Below are positions 14,916-24,431 of a stretch of DNA of 64,000 nucleotides, one piece after another (position 1 is the first letter of the stretch; every line of letters begins with the position of its first letter). Under the pieces are notes generated by a model. It was not told the DNA's origin and ran no database searches. It saw nothing but the letters and a program-made list of their open reading frames with translations. This DNA comes from Bacilli bacterium. Lineage in GTDB: Bacteria > Bacillota_I > Bacilli_A > RFN20 > CAG-826. The DNA is taken from assembly GCA_017454295.1 (NCBI GenBank), contig JAFTDF010000020.1, positions 1 to 64,000 of the forward strand, given 5' to 3'. Made by a program: the position numbers and the translations under genes.

Positions 14916-16889
14916 TCAGAGCTCCGCTTTCAGTTCGAACATGATGTCGCGCAATTTGGCCGCTTCCTCGAAATCGAATTCTTTGGCGGCCTTCTTCATG
15001 GCCTTCTCCACCTCGGCGATGCGACGCTCGAGTTCCTTCCGCGAGGAATGGCCTTTCATCTGCAAGAAGGAATCCGCCTCGTCTTCACTATTATGAAGCG
15101 GGGGTCGAATCTCTTTGATGATCGTCATGGGAACGATGCCGTTTTCTTCGTTATAGGCCTGCTGAATGCGACGGCGACGATTGGTTTCGGCAATGGCCTC
15201 ATTCATGGAATCACTATAGGAGTCGGCATACATGATCACTTTGCCGTTGGCGTTTCTGGCGGTACGCCCGATGATTTGAATCAAGGAACGGGTTGACCGG
15301 AGGAATCCCTCTTTGTCCGCATCCAAAATCGTGATTAACGAGACTTCGGGGATATCGAGGCCTTCTCGTAATAGGTTAATTCCCACCAACACGTCGTATT
15401 TGCCTTTGCGGAGCTGATAGATGATTTCGGTGCGCTCCAAGGTTTTGGTTTCGTTATGGAGGTAGGTGACTTTGATGCCCCGTTCCTTTAAATAGGCCGT
15501 TAAATCTTCGGCCATCTTGATGGTGAGGGTAACGATCATGACGCGTTCGTTTTTTGCTTTGCGAATCTCAATTTCGTGTATGATGTCTTGGATTTGGCCC
15601 AAAGAAGGGCGCACTTCAATGATGGGATCAAGCAAACCCGTAGGACGGATGATTTGTTCCACCACCTCTCCGCCGGTACGGCCTAGTTCATAATCTCCAG
15701 GCGTCGCTGAGGTGCAAATCACGGTGGAAGGCATCAAGGCTTCGAATTCTTGGAAATTCAAAGGTCGGTTATCTAAAGCGGAAGGCAAGCGGAAGCCATA
15801 TTCCACCAATGTCTCCTTCCGGGAACGATCCCCGTTATACATGCCGCGGACCTGCGGAATCGAAACGTGGGATTCGTCGATCAAAAGGATAAAATCCTTG
15901 GGCATATAATCTAATAAGGTATAAGGACGTTGGCCTGGTTTGCGCCCATCGATGTGACGAGAATAATTCTCGATACCAGGACACCGTCCGAACTCCAGCA
16001 TCGATTCGATATCCTGGCGGGTGCGAAGTTCCAGACGCTCCGCTTCTAACAATTTTCCGTTTGCCCGGAAATAGGCGAGTCGTTCCTCTAATTCCGCTTG
16101 AATCGTCTCGCAGGCGGCTTCGATCCGTTTCCTGGTCGAGGCGTGGTCATAAGCCGGGAAAATCGGATATGTGTGGTAGGTTTTCTCCACCTCTCCAGTG
16201 ACGACATTGATTTGAGAAATCTTTTCTACCTCATCGCCAAAGCAGTCTAGGCGGATATAGAAGTCGTGGGTGGCGGGAGCGATATCGATGACGTCTCCAT
16301 GCACACGGAAAGTGCCAGGTTTGAGTTCGAGGTTGTTCCGCGTGTATTGGGCATCTAAAAGATGGGCGAATAATTCTTTGCGGTCGAGTTCTTCGCCTTG
16401 GCGGATCTCAAAGATCAAGCCTTTATATTCGTTAGGGTCGCTTAGACCATAAATCGCAGCTACCGAAGCGACGACAATGGTGTCGTGGCGAGACAAAACG
16501 GAATTCATCGCCGCGGTACGCATCATGTCGATTTCCTCGTTCATGACCGCGTTTTTATCGATATAGGTATCGGTCTTGGGAAGATAGGCTTCCGGTTGGT
16601 AGAAATCGAAGTTCGAAATGAAGAACTCCACCCGGTTTTCCGGGAAGAGTTCCTTCAATTCGGCGTAAAGTTGCCCCGCGAGGGTTTTGTTATGAACCAA
16701 AACCAGGGCTGGACGATCCAGCTTCGCCACGATATTGGCGTCGGTAAAGGTTTTCCCTGTTCCGGTGGCCCCTTGAATGACTTGGACTTGTTTCCCTTGG
16801 GCAACGCCTTGAAGGATTTCGGCGATGGCTTTGGGCTGGTCCCCGGTTGGGACAAAAGGCGAAATGATTTTGAAATGATGATCGTCCAT
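14916..16889 (-). CDS. uvrB: Excinuclease ABC subunit B, UvrB
   Basis: A 657-residue nucleotide-excision-repair helicase. Walker A GATGTGKT is at residues 40-47; the DNA-wedging hairpin region FDFYQPEAYLPKTDTYIDK, LLIDESHVSIPQ, and RLIQIIGRTARN-type helicase motifs follow; the C-terminal UVR domain is ERRIAEVEKAMKKAAKEFDF. It takes damaged DNA from UvrA and recruits UvrC; neither gene is in the window. It starts just after the yitT stop without a clear ribosome site and probably depends on coupled translation. Confidence 0.98.
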   Translation of the reverse strand: MDDHHFKIISPFVPTGDQPKAIAEILQGVAQGKQVQVIQGATGTGKTFTDANIVAKLDRPALVLVHNKTLAGQLYAELKELFPENRVEFFISNFDFYQPEAYLPKTDTYIDKNAVMNEEIDMMRTAAMNSVLSRHDTIVVASVAAIYGLSDPNEYKGLIFEIRQGEELDRKELFAHLLDAQYTRNNLELKPGTFRVHGDVIDIAPATHDFYIRLDCFGDEVEKISQINVVTGEVEKTYHTYPIFPAYDHASTRKRIEAACETIQAELEERLAYFRANGKLLEAERLELRTRQDIESMLEFGRCPGIENYSRHIDGRKPGQRPYTLLDYMPKDFILLIDESHVSIPQVRGMYNGDRSRKETLVEYGFRLPSALDNRPLNFQEFEALMPSTVICTSATPGDYELGRTGGEVVEQIIRPTGLLDPIIEVRPSLGQIQDIIHEIEIRKAKNERVMIVTLTIKMAEDLTAYLKERGIKVTYLHNETKTLERTEIIYQLRKGKYDVLVGINLLREGLDIPEVSLITILDADKEGFLRSTRSLIQIIGRTARNANGKVIMYADSYSDSMNEAIAETNRRRRIQQAYNEENGIVPMTIIKEIRPPLHNSEDEADSFLQMKGHSSRKELERRIAEVEKAMKKAAKEFDFEEAAKLRDIMFELKAEL

Positions 16890-16891
16890 CG

Positions 16892-17881
16892 TTATTTCCG
16901 CTTCCGCTTTCTCGTTTTATTTGCTTCTTCGATCAATGCCTTGGCATCTGGGGTCACCAACGGGGCAAAACCTTCTCCATGCACCATAGAGGCCGTAACG
17001 AAGGTGGCGAAAGCACTGGGGTCAATGCGGGAAATCGCTTCTTTAAACTCGGATAATTCGCGATGGGAAAAGGCAACACGTACCACTTGTTTTTGGTTGC
17101 CGGAATATCCGCCGATGGCTTGGAAAATCGTCGTGGTGCGGTCCATTTGGGTCTCGACGTATTGTTTGACTTCTTCCACTTTGTCCGTGACGACGTCGGC
17201 GATGATAAAGCCGGTGCCGTTGACATAGGCGAGTTGGATGACCGCCGAGCAAACGACCGCCGAAACGATACCCAATAAACCTTGGATGAAGTCCCACATA
17301 ATCAACATACCGGCCAAGACCAGCGTTCCGTCGATCGCGAAGGTCATTTGCCCTTCTTTGATACGAGAGACTTTGGCCACGATCACGGCGACGATGTCGA
17401 GCCCACCCGTGGTTCCACCTCCGGCAAAGGAGCAAGCAACGCCCGTGCCGACAAGCGCCCCGCCGAATACGGCGGCAAGCAGCGACACGGCCAGAGGTTC
17501 ATTGGAACCGTCGTTCATCGCCTGGAAGATAAATTCCCCAAGACTTAAGTTATTGACGAAATGGATGCGGTAAAGCAGCGTAAACAGCACTGGGTAAAGA
17601 ACGGAGGCAAATAAAGTGCGAATCGTGTATTGCCGACCGAGAAAGACAAAACTGACGCCCAAGAAAACCACTTGTAGGATCCAGGTGACGATATCGACGA
17701 CCTGGAAAGCAACGCCTGCTTTCGTCACGAAAAACTGGGTGATGACGGCAATGGAGGTAATGCCCCCGGTAATGAGGCTATTCGGGACGATAAACAAGGC
17801 ATTCCCCAATGCTAGAATCAGACAGCCTAAAGAAACCAACAGATAGTTTTTAATCAATTGTTTCCTTCCGGCACGCATCAT
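16892..17881 (-). CDS. YitT family membrane protein (DUF161/DUF2179)
   Basis: A 329-residue protein with five or six membrane helices in the first 230 residues ([19 protein letters not shown], the YitT motif [11 protein letters not shown], and [21 protein letters not shown]) and a C-terminal soluble DUF2179 domain ([21 protein letters not shown]). Family length and layout are normal. Function is unknown; transport has been proposed for some members. The ATG overlaps the prfB stop codon (ATGA), so it is in the secA-prfB operon. Confidence 0.9.
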   Translation of the reverse strand: MMRAGRKQLIKNYLLVSLGCLILALGNALFIVPNSLITGGITSIAVITQFFVTKAGVAFQVVDIVTWILQVVFLGVSFVFLGRQYTIRTLFASVLYPVLFTLLYRIHFVNNLSLGEFIFQAMNDGSNEPLAVSLLAAVFGGALVGTGVACSFAGGGTTGGLDIVAVIVAKVSRIKEGQMTFAIDGTLVLAGMLIMWDFIQGLLGIVSAVVCSAVIQLAYVNGTGFIIADVVTDKVEEVKQYVETQMDRTTTIFQAIGGYSGNQKQVVRVAFSHRELSEFKEAISRIDPSAFATFVTASMVHGEGFAPLVTPDAKALIEEANKTRKRKRK

Positions 17882-19006
17882 GAATTCCCCTTTTGGTTGC
17901 TTTCGTTACGTGCCTCCATTTCCAAGAAGGCATAAATAAACGGATTCAGATTCCCATCCATGACCCCGTTGACATCCCCGCTTTCAAAGGACGTGCGATG
18001 ATCTTTAACCATCGTATAGGGTTGGAAGACATAGGAACGGATTTGGGAACCCCATTCGATATTCTTTTGCTCGCCGACGACGGATTTGAGTTTGGCGCTA
18101 CGCTCTTCAAGTTTGCGCTGCATCAATAAGTCGGTCAGCATCGACATACAGTTGGCTTTGTTCATCAGTTGGCTGCGCTCCACCTGACACTGAACGACGA
18201 TCCCCGTCGGTAAGTGGGTGATGCGGACCGCAGAAGAAACCTTGTTGACGTTTTGTCCGCCGGCACCACCGGAACGATACGTGTCGACGCGGAGGTCTTT
18301 GGGGTCGATTTCGATATCGCTGACGGCCCCGAATTCCGGGATGACGTTGACCGAGGCGAAAGAAGTGTGACGCCTGGCGGCTGCATCGAAAGGAGAAATA
18401 CGGACTAAACGATGCACGCCCTTCTCCCCTTTGAGATGACCATAGGCATCCACTCCACTGATTTTGACGGTCGCAGATTTGATGCCGGCTTCTTCTCCTT
18501 CTTCGATATCGAGGACTTGGAGTTTGAAATCATTCCGTTCGCAATAACGGCCATACATACGCAGAAGCATGTTCGCCCAGTCTTGGGCTTCGGTGCCACC
18601 CGCTCCAGCATGGATTTCCAAGGTACAATTGAGGGAATCATATTCACCGGAAAACAACAGCTTGTGACGGAGCTCTTCGCATTCCTCGGCTAGCTCGTCT
18701 TCCATGGTCGTCAAAAGTTCCAACATCTCGGTATCGCCTTCGGAAACCTCGGGCAACATGTCCTTGATGTCTTGGTAAGCGTTGGCGGCTTTGGTGTAGC
18801 CACCTAATTTGTTGTTTAACGCCGCTAAGCGGGAGTTCACCGTCTTGGCTAGATTCTGGTTATCCCAGAAGCCTTCTTGGTTTTGTTGTTCCTCCAGCGC
18901 GGCGATTTCGGCTTTGATCTTGGGCAGGTCAAAGAGAGTCACCGAGCTGCGAGACAAGCCGTCCGAGTTCGACGGAGGTTTGTTTAAGTTCGACTAGCTC
19001 TTTCAT
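17878..19006 (-). CDS. prfB: Peptide chain release factor 2, with programmed +1 frameshift
   Basis: RF2 recognises UGA and UAA and frees the peptide. The zero frame starts at ATG 19006 and encodes 25 residues to an in-frame TGA (18931-18929) in the context CTT-TGA-C, the conserved slippery site. Skipping one base continues as GAC-CTG in the frame 18930-17878, giving about 375 residues. The catalytic GGQ is in [14 protein letters not shown]. The ATG overlaps the secA stop codon (TAATG). Low RF2 would favour frameshifting, so the gene is autoregulated. The internal stop also shows that UGA is not Trp in this organism. Confidence 0.97.
18926..18937 (-). promoter_or_regulatory. RF2 programmed frameshift site
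   Basis: CTT-TGA-C with the stop codon at 18931-18929. A GGTGA six bases upstream could act as the stimulatory ribosome-pairing sequence, though it is weaker than the usual AGGGGG. Confidence 0.9.
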
Positions 19007-21513
19007 TATTCCTCTTCCTTTTGTTCGGGTTCTGCGGGTTTCTCCGCTTCTTTGATGGGTTTTTCGGGAACTTCGGTTTGGACCGCTTCTTCGCCTTCGA
19101 CGACGTTGCCGCTGTTCTCGGCAGCTTCCGTCGGAGCAGGTTCTTCCTTCTTGACGATGCGGACGTTCATAAAGTTATAGACCGAGTCCACGGCAATGCT
19201 TTGGTTCATTTCGCGGAAGAGTGAATACCCTTCGTTGACATAATCCTGCAAGGGGTTGGTTTGGGCATAGGAACGTAAGCCGATGCCTTCGCGGAGGTGG
19301 GCCATGACGTCGATATGACGGGTCCAGTTCCGGTCGGTCACGGAGAGGGAGATCTGACGTTCGACTTGATCGGCTTGTTCGGGGGGCCATTCTTTCCGGC
19401 GCTTGAGATATTGCTGATACAGGAATTCGCCAAGGTCCTCGCCGCCTTCTTCCACCGTCGCTTCATCATAGGCGCGAGCAGGGAAGGAGCCTTCGGGAAC
19501 AAACGCGGGTTCGACAAGCTTCTTTAAGGATTCGCCGACGATTAAGCCATCGTCGCGCCCGGAAACCGTCGCACGCTTGGCAAGGTATTTCCCGGTTTCT
19601 TCGAAATAGGAGTGGATCAATTCGCCGATATCTTGGGCCAAGATGATGGAGTCGCGGCGATCGTAGATGATCTGGCGCTGTTTGGCCAAAACGTCATCGT
19701 AATCGAGCAAGTTCTTACGGGTGTCGAAGTTGCGACCTTCGATTTGCTTTTGGGCATTGGTGACGACGCTTTGGAGCATGCGGTTTTCCAAATGGTCATC
19801 GCCAAGTTGCTTTTGGAACGAGGCGCGGAGGTTATCCGGTACGAAACGACGCATCAATTCATCGTCAAAAGAAACATAGAACCGGGAGAAGCCGGGGTCG
19901 CCTTGACGGCCGGAACGGCCTCGAAGCTGGTTATCGATACGACGGGATTCGTGACGTTCGGTGCCGAAGACGGCAAGGCCACCGAGTTCTTTGACGCCTT
20001 CGCCTAACTTAATATCGGTACCACGACCCGCCATGTTGGTGGCAAGCGTCACGGCGCCGCGTTCGCCAGCGTGGGAGATGATTTCGGCTTCACGGGCTTG
20101 GTTTTTCGCGTTGAGGACTTCGTGGGGAATACCCGCGGCGGTTAATAGTTCAGACACTTCTTCGTTGCTTTCGACGGAGACGGTGCCGATCAAAACCGGC
20201 TGGCCCTTTTCGTGACGGGCTTTGACTTCTGCGACAAGCCCGGCGAGTTTGGCTTTATGGGTGCCATAGATGTAATCGGGGGCATCGATACGTTGAATCG
20301 GACGGTTGGTCGGAATCACGATGACCTTCATGTTGTAGATCTTCTCGAATTCCTCTTCTTCGGTTTTCGCGGTACCGGTCATGCCGGAGAGTTTTTTATA
20401 AAGACGGAAGAAGTTCTGATAGGTGATCGTGGCCAAGACGACGGTCTCTTGTTTGATCTCGACCCCTTCTTTGGCTTGGATGGCCTGTTGGAGACCATCA
20501 TTATATTCACGGCCTTTCATGATACGGCCGGTGAATTGGTCGATGAGTTGGATGGTCCGTTCGGCATCGACCATGTATTCGACGTCACGGGTCATGACAT
20601 AGTTGGCTTTCAAGGCTTGGTGGATACGGTGCACCAATTCTTGGTTTTCGGGATCGTAAAGGTTGCGGATACCGAACATCCGTTCCGCTTTGTTGTTGCC
20701 TTCGTCGGTCAAGTTACAGGTTTTGGTCTTGATGTCGATGGTGAAATCGCGTTCTTTGCGAAGGGTTTTAACGAAACGGTCGGCGACTTGATATTGGCTC
20801 GCGGAAGACTTTTGCCCACCGGAAATGATAAGCGGGGTACGGGATTCGTCGATTAAGACGGAGTCGGCTTCGTCGACGATGCAATATTTCAAACCACGGA
20901 GGACGCGGTTGGAGAGGGATTGGGTCATGTTGTCGCGAAGGTAGTCGAAACCAAGTTCGGAGTTGGTCGTATAGGTGATGTCGCAGAGGTAGGCTTCTTT
21001 CTTTTCGGACGAGGTTTTGGAAGCGAGGTTAATCCCAACGGTCAAACCGAGGAACCGATAAACCTGGCCCATCCATTCGGCGTCACGGGAAGCGAGGTAT
21101 TCGTTGACGGTAATAACATGCACGCCTTCGCCACGGCAGGCGTTAAGATAGACGCACATCGTACAGGTGAGGGTTTTCCCTTCACCGGTTTTCATTTCGG
21201 CGACGTTGCCGTCATTTAAGACCAAGGAACCGATGATTTGGACCTTATACGGGAACTGATGGAGGGTGCGCCATGCGCCTTCACGGCAGACGGCGAATGC
21301 CTCGATCTTGATCTCCGCCATACGGCGGTCTTTTTCCTCAGAGGTGTCGGCAGCGGCGAGGTAGTCTTGGAATTTTTTGGTTCTTGCCCGAAGTTCGTCG
21401 TCGGACAAAGCGCGCATCTCGTCTTGTAAAGCGATGACCTTATCGGCCTCTTTTGCATAACGTTTGAGTTCACGTTTCTCGAGATGGAAGATTGCTTCGA
21501 TAATATTTGCCAC
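19006..21513 (-). CDS. secA: Preprotein translocase ATPase SecA
   Basis: An 835-residue motor that drives proteins through SecYEG. Walker A is MKTGEGKT (residues 107-114), the DEAD-type box is VDEADSVLID, and MAGRGTDIKLGEGV and GRSGRQGDPG are the second ATPase half. The start codon is GTG at 21513 with AGGAG seven bases upstream. The C-terminus is a Glu/Pro/Lys-rich tail; the zinc-binding Cys motif found at the end of many SecA proteins is absent. prfB follows with overlapping codons. Confidence 0.98.
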   Translation of the reverse strand: MANIIEAIFHLEKRELKRYAKEADKVIALQDEMRALSDDELRARTKKFQDYLAAADTSEEKDRRMAEIKIEAFAVCREGAWRTLHQFPYKVQIIGSLVLNDGNVAEMKTGEGKTLTCTMCVYLNACRGEGVHVITVNEYLASRDAEWMGQVYRFLGLTVGINLASKTSSEKKEAYLCDITYTTNSELGFDYLRDNMTQSLSNRVLRGLKYCIVDEADSVLIDESRTPLIISGGQKSSASQYQVADRFVKTLRKERDFTIDIKTKTCNLTDEGNNKAERMFGIRNLYDPENQELVHRIHQALKANYVMTRDVEYMVDAERTIQLIDQFTGRIMKGREYNDGLQQAIQAKEGVEIKQETVVLATITYQNFFRLYKKLSGMTGTAKTEEEEFEKIYNMKVIVIPTNRPIQRIDAPDYIYGTHKAKLAGLVAEVKARHEKGQPVLIGTVSVESNEEVSELLTAAGIPHEVLNAKNQAREAEIISHAGERGAVTLATNMAGRGTDIKLGEGVKELGGLAVFGTERHESRRIDNQLRGRSGRQGDPGFSRFYVSFDDELMRRFVPDNLRASFQKQLGDDHLENRMLQSVVTNAQKQIEGRNFDTRKNLLDYDDVLAKQRQIIYDRRDSIILAQDIGELIHSYFEETGKYLAKRATVSGRDDGLIVGESLKKLVEPAFVPEGSFPARAYDEATVEEGGEDLGEFLYQQYLKRRKEWPPEQADQVERQISLSVTDRNWTRHIDVMAHLREGIGLRSYAQTNPLQDYVNEGYSLFREMNQSIAVDSVYNFMNVRIVKKEEPAPTEAAENSGNVVEGEEAVQTEVPEKPIKEAEKPAEPEQKEEE

Positions 21514-21542
21514 AGGTGATCTCCTATCTAAACAGCGGGTAA

Positions 21543-21567
21543 ATCATACCATTTTAAAAATGGTAAT
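21543..21567 (-). promoter_or_regulatory. Possible secA promoter with inverted repeat
   Basis: TGG-TATGAT is an extended -10. TACCATTTT and AAAATGGTA form an inverted repeat that runs into it. Confidence 0.35.
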
Positions 21568-21578
21568 GGAATAAGCGG

Positions 21579-22220
21579 TCATTTTTCCTTTTTTGGGGTC
21601 CTTGCGATCACCAACCCTTCCACCTTCTTTACCCCGGCTTTTCGCAAAAGGGCTATGCAAGCCCTCGCCGTCGATCCGGTGGTATAGACATCGTCAACGA
21701 ACAAGACGTTCTTTCCTTTTAAATCGGCTTGGGAATCAAAGGCTAGGAAATTCCCAATATGGGTCCGCTCCTCAGCCGAGCAATCGCTTTGTTTCCGTTT
21801 CCCGGTTTTCCGAATTGCCTTCACGATCGGTAGACCAAGCGAAGCAAACATTTCTTGGACATGGTTGAACCCGCGAACACAATCATCTTCTTCATGAGAA
21901 GGGGCGGGCACAACGACATAACGGCGATAACGAAGACGGAGCAACGTGAGAGGATAAGCCAAAAAGACGGGAGCTAGTTCAACATCGCCGCAACCTTTGA
22001 ACTGAAATATCAAGGAGCGGAGCACATCCTCATAAGGATAGATTGCCGTAAAACGCACCCCGGAGGTCACCCATCTAAGGAACACCGGATTCATCTCACG
22101 GTAACACCGCTGACAAAGCGGCAACGTTGCCCTCCCCAAAAGCAAAAGGTTGTCCTTGCCCAAATCACGAAAGCAGACTTTACAAAAAGGTGTTGCAGAA
22201 GGCGATTTCTTTTTTGGCAC
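21579..22220 (-). CDS. comFC: ComFC-like phosphoribosyltransferase-fold protein
   Basis: A 213-residue protein with an N-terminal zinc finger (CKVC and CQRC) and a PRTase-type C-terminal domain, NVLFVDDVYTTGSTARACIALL, the ComFC/GntX signature. In competent bacteria it works with ComFA in handling incoming single-stranded DNA. Its start overlaps the end of comFA by 41 bases; no better internal start exists before the zinc finger. Length is normal for the family. Confidence 0.9.
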   Translation of the reverse strand: MPKKKSPSATPFCKVCFRDLGKDNLLLLGRATLPLCQRCYREMNPVFLRWVTSGVRFTAIYPYEDVLRSLIFQFKGCGDVELAPVFLAYPLTLLRLRYRRYVVVPAPSHEEDDCVRGFNHVQEMFASLGLPIVKAIRKTGKRKQSDCSAEERTHIGNFLAFDSQADLKGKNVLFVDDVYTTGSTARACIALLRKAGVKKVEGLVIARTPKKEK

Positions 22221-23322
22221 GCTTCATCCCCTCGCTTTCTTTTTGGCCGATGAACAAAACCTCTCCGGTTGGAGCGCTGGCTTTCCGTCCCGCCCGCCCT
22301 GCGATCTGAATCAGGGCGCTTGCGTCATAGACCGCATCGTCCGCGTGGAAAACGATGACCTGCAAATCCGGAACGGTTACCCCGCGTTCAAGCACCGCCG
22401 TCGTTACCAAGAAACGGTACTTGCCGCTTTTGAATCCAGCGATCACCTCATCGCGGTTTTCTCGCTTTGAAGACACGTAATTACCATCCTTGAAAAAGCG
22501 GTTTAGAAAGCGGAACACCGACTCCGATAACGCCACGGTTGGAACAAAGATAAAGCAGGGCTTGCGTCGTTTTTGAAAATCCCGCAATTTTCGATAAAGA
22601 TAGAAGTATTGCAGGAAAATCGGGCCATTTTTCGAGGTTGGCACGGGAATGGGATGACGGTGGAATCTCGTTCTTAAGGTCAACAAATCGTGGCCCGGTT
22701 TTTTAAAGCGATCCACCACATCTTTTGAGGGGGTGGCAGACATCATCACGCAATGGCCGCGCAGGGCATTTTCGAAAAGTTTGATAAGTACCGGATTGCC
22801 TTTGAAAGGAAAGGCGTCGATCTCATCCAAAACCAATAAATCAAAGTATTTTGGATAGCGATAAAGCTGATGGGTTGTGAGAATGATGCAATCGCCTTCT
22901 AAGGTGGCGGTATGTTCTCCATAGACGGCCACAATCCGGTTTTTGGGAAACGCATCTTTGAGGCGAAAGAATAGCTCGATGACGACGTCTCGCCGTGGCA
23001 AGGCAAAGCCCACACTAAGACCTTGGGCCATCGCATAGGCAATCACACCATAAGAAATCTCCGTCTTTCCCGAGCCGGTCACGGCATATACCAATGTATC
23101 GATTCCATTGACGAAGTTTTCGATGATTCGATCCGACAGCTCCTTTTGCTTTGCCGAAAGCGGGTATCCCAGAGATAGCGTGACCTCTTTCCTTGGCTTA
23201 TGGACCGGCTGCAAAACCGTTCCGGAGAAAGAAATACAACGTCGGCAATAAGGTTTCCCTTGTTTGATGCCGATATAACGAGGATCAGAATTCCCACAAC
23301 GTTCACAAATAAAAGGCCCCAT
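22180..23322 (-). CDS. comFA: ComFA-like DNA helicase/translocase
   Basis: A 380-residue helicase-fold ATPase. An N-terminal four-Cys zinc site (C6, C9, C26, C29) is followed by Walker A AVTGSGKTE, LVLDEIDAFP as the DEAD-like box, MSATPS and QIAGRAGRK. ComFA uses ATP to help pull transforming DNA into the cell. The ATG lies inside the 3' arm of the upstream transcription terminator. A TATAAG in that hairpin's loop ends 6 bases before the ATG, so the gene may be transcribed from inside the terminator as a leaderless mRNA. Confidence 0.92.
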   Translation of the reverse strand: MGPFICERCGNSDPRYIGIKQGKPYCRRCISFSGTVLQPVHKPRKEVTLSLGYPLSAKQKELSDRIIENFVNGIDTLVYAVTGSGKTEISYGVIAYAMAQGLSVGFALPRRDVVIELFFRLKDAFPKNRIVAVYGEHTATLEGDCIILTTHQLYRYPKYFDLLVLDEIDAFPFKGNPVLIKLFENALRGHCVMMSATPSKDVVDRFKKPGHDLLTLRTRFHRHPIPVPTSKNGPIFLQYFYLYRKLRDFQKRRKPCFIFVPTVALSESVFRFLNRFFKDGNYVSSKRENRDEVIAGFKSGKYRFLVTTAVLERGVTVPDLQVIVFHADDAVYDASALIQIAGRAGRKASAPTGEVLFIGQKESEGMKRAKKEIAFCNTFL

Positions 23323-23353
23323 ACCTTCTTATACGGGTATCGGGCCTATTTTT
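23309..23353 (-). terminator. Terminator after the TsaC-RpiB gene, overlapping the comFA start codon
   Basis: AGGCCCGATACC and GGTATGGGGCCT pair over 12 positions with one mismatch and a 10-base loop, followed by TTTTATTTG. The ATG of comFA is in the 3' arm, and TATAAG (23328-23333) is in the loop. Confidence 0.75.
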
Positions 23354-23364
23354 GAGAATTCGGT

Positions 23365-24423
23365 TTATTCCAAGGCGGCGATTTGGTTGATGCGACGGTG
23401 ATGCTTTTCCAATTTGCTAGGCATCTCGGTGAGGAAGATGTCGATGCGGCGCAGCACATCCTCTTCCTCCATATACTTTGCCCCAAAGGCAATCATGTTG
23501 GCACCATTGTGTTCCCTGGTTTTGCCAGAGGCAACATCGTCATAGCCGATGCCGCAACGGATCCCTTTGATTTTATTGGCGGCAATCGCCACGCCTTCGC
23601 CGGAAGTGCAGAATAGTAGCCCCAATTCGGAGGCACCGGAAGCAACGCGCTTCGCCGCGTCGGCGGCAAATAGGGGATAATCGCAAGAAGCGCTCGAATG
23701 GGTGCCGGCATCATAACAGGAGAATCCCATGCCCGATAAATGGGCTTTTGCCTTTTCCTTTAAAAGGAATCCGCCATGATCGGAAGCAACGGCAATCTCG
23801 GTAGAACGGCTCTCTAAGAATGCCTTTTCGATTAAGACAAACGGCACACGTCCCTCGCGAATTAAATGGATTTGATGGGGTTTGGATAAATCCACAATCG
23901 TCGAAGGCAAACCATCGCCTACGGGACCATCGATTACCGCAGGGAGTTCTCCATCGAATTCCCACTTCACGGAGGCGGCGTTTTGTAAAGGTGGCTGCCC
24001 GGAACGATTGGCCGAAGGCACTAATAGCGGCTCGTCCACCGCTTCGATTAACGCGCTCACTTCGGCATGGGCGGGAAAGCGGACCCCTAGAATCCCAGTC
24101 CCTAAGTCCATTTGATAAGGAAGATCTTTTCTAGCTTTTAAAAGGAAGGTGACTTCCCCCGGCATGAAAATGTGGATGAGGCGAATAATGGCGGCGTCGA
24201 CTTCGGCAAACCGGGCAATATCGGTGTAATTCGAAACCATCAATGTGAAAGGCTTATCGGCAGGGCGACGTTTCAAAGAAACGAGACGATCGAACGCCTC
24301 TTTGCTTGAAGCGATGACGCCCATTCCGTAAACCGTTTCGGTAGGAAAAGCAACGGCCTCGCCTTGTTTTAATAATGCAACCGCATCTTTGGTGTTTTCC
24401 CAGTGTAAGATTTTTGTTTCCAT
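23365..24423 (-). CDS. Fusion of threonylcarbamoyl-AMP synthase (TsaC/YwlC) and ribose-5-phosphate isomerase B
   Basis: A 352-residue two-domain protein. Residues 1-200 are a Sua5/TsaC domain (FPTETVYGMG, KRRPADKPFTLMV, LLVPSANRSG) that makes threonylcarbamoyl-AMP for the t6A37 modification of tRNA. Residues 208-352 are RpiB (ASDHGGFLLKE, FCTSGEGVAIAANKIKGIRC, REHNGANMIAFGAK), which interconverts ribose 5-phosphate and ribulose 5-phosphate. I chose ATG 24423 because AGGAG is just upstream. In B. subtilis the two genes lie near each other downstream of prfA-prmC, so the fusion is explained by neighbourhood. Confidence 0.93.
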   Translation of the reverse strand: METKILHWENTKDAVALLKQGEAVAFPTETVYGMGVIASSKEAFDRLVSLKRRPADKPFTLMVSNYTDIARFAEVDAAIIRLIHIFMPGEVTFLLKARKDLPYQMDLGTGILGVRFPAHAEVSALIEAVDEPLLVPSANRSGQPPLQNAASVKWEFDGELPAVIDGPVGDGLPSTIVDLSKPHQIHLIREGRVPFVLIEKAFLESRSTEIAVASDHGGFLLKEKAKAHLSGMGFSCYDAGTHSSASCDYPLFAADAAKRVASGASELGLLFCTSGEGVAIAANKIKGIRCGIGYDDVASGKTREHNGANMIAFGAKYMEEEDVLRRIDIFLTEMPSKLEKHHRRINQIAALE

Positions 24424-24431
24424 AAATTCTC

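Noticed and set aside
16485-17228. Plus-strand frame of 247 codons across uvrB and yitT
   Set aside because: Spans two well-supported genes in antisense.
17878-19006. Frameshift error or pseudogene in prfB
   Set aside because: The break is at CTT-TGA-C, the known programmed site, with both frames intact.
20212-20856. Plus-strand frame of 214 codons opposite secA
   Set aside because: Antisense shadow with Phe/Gly/Asp bias.
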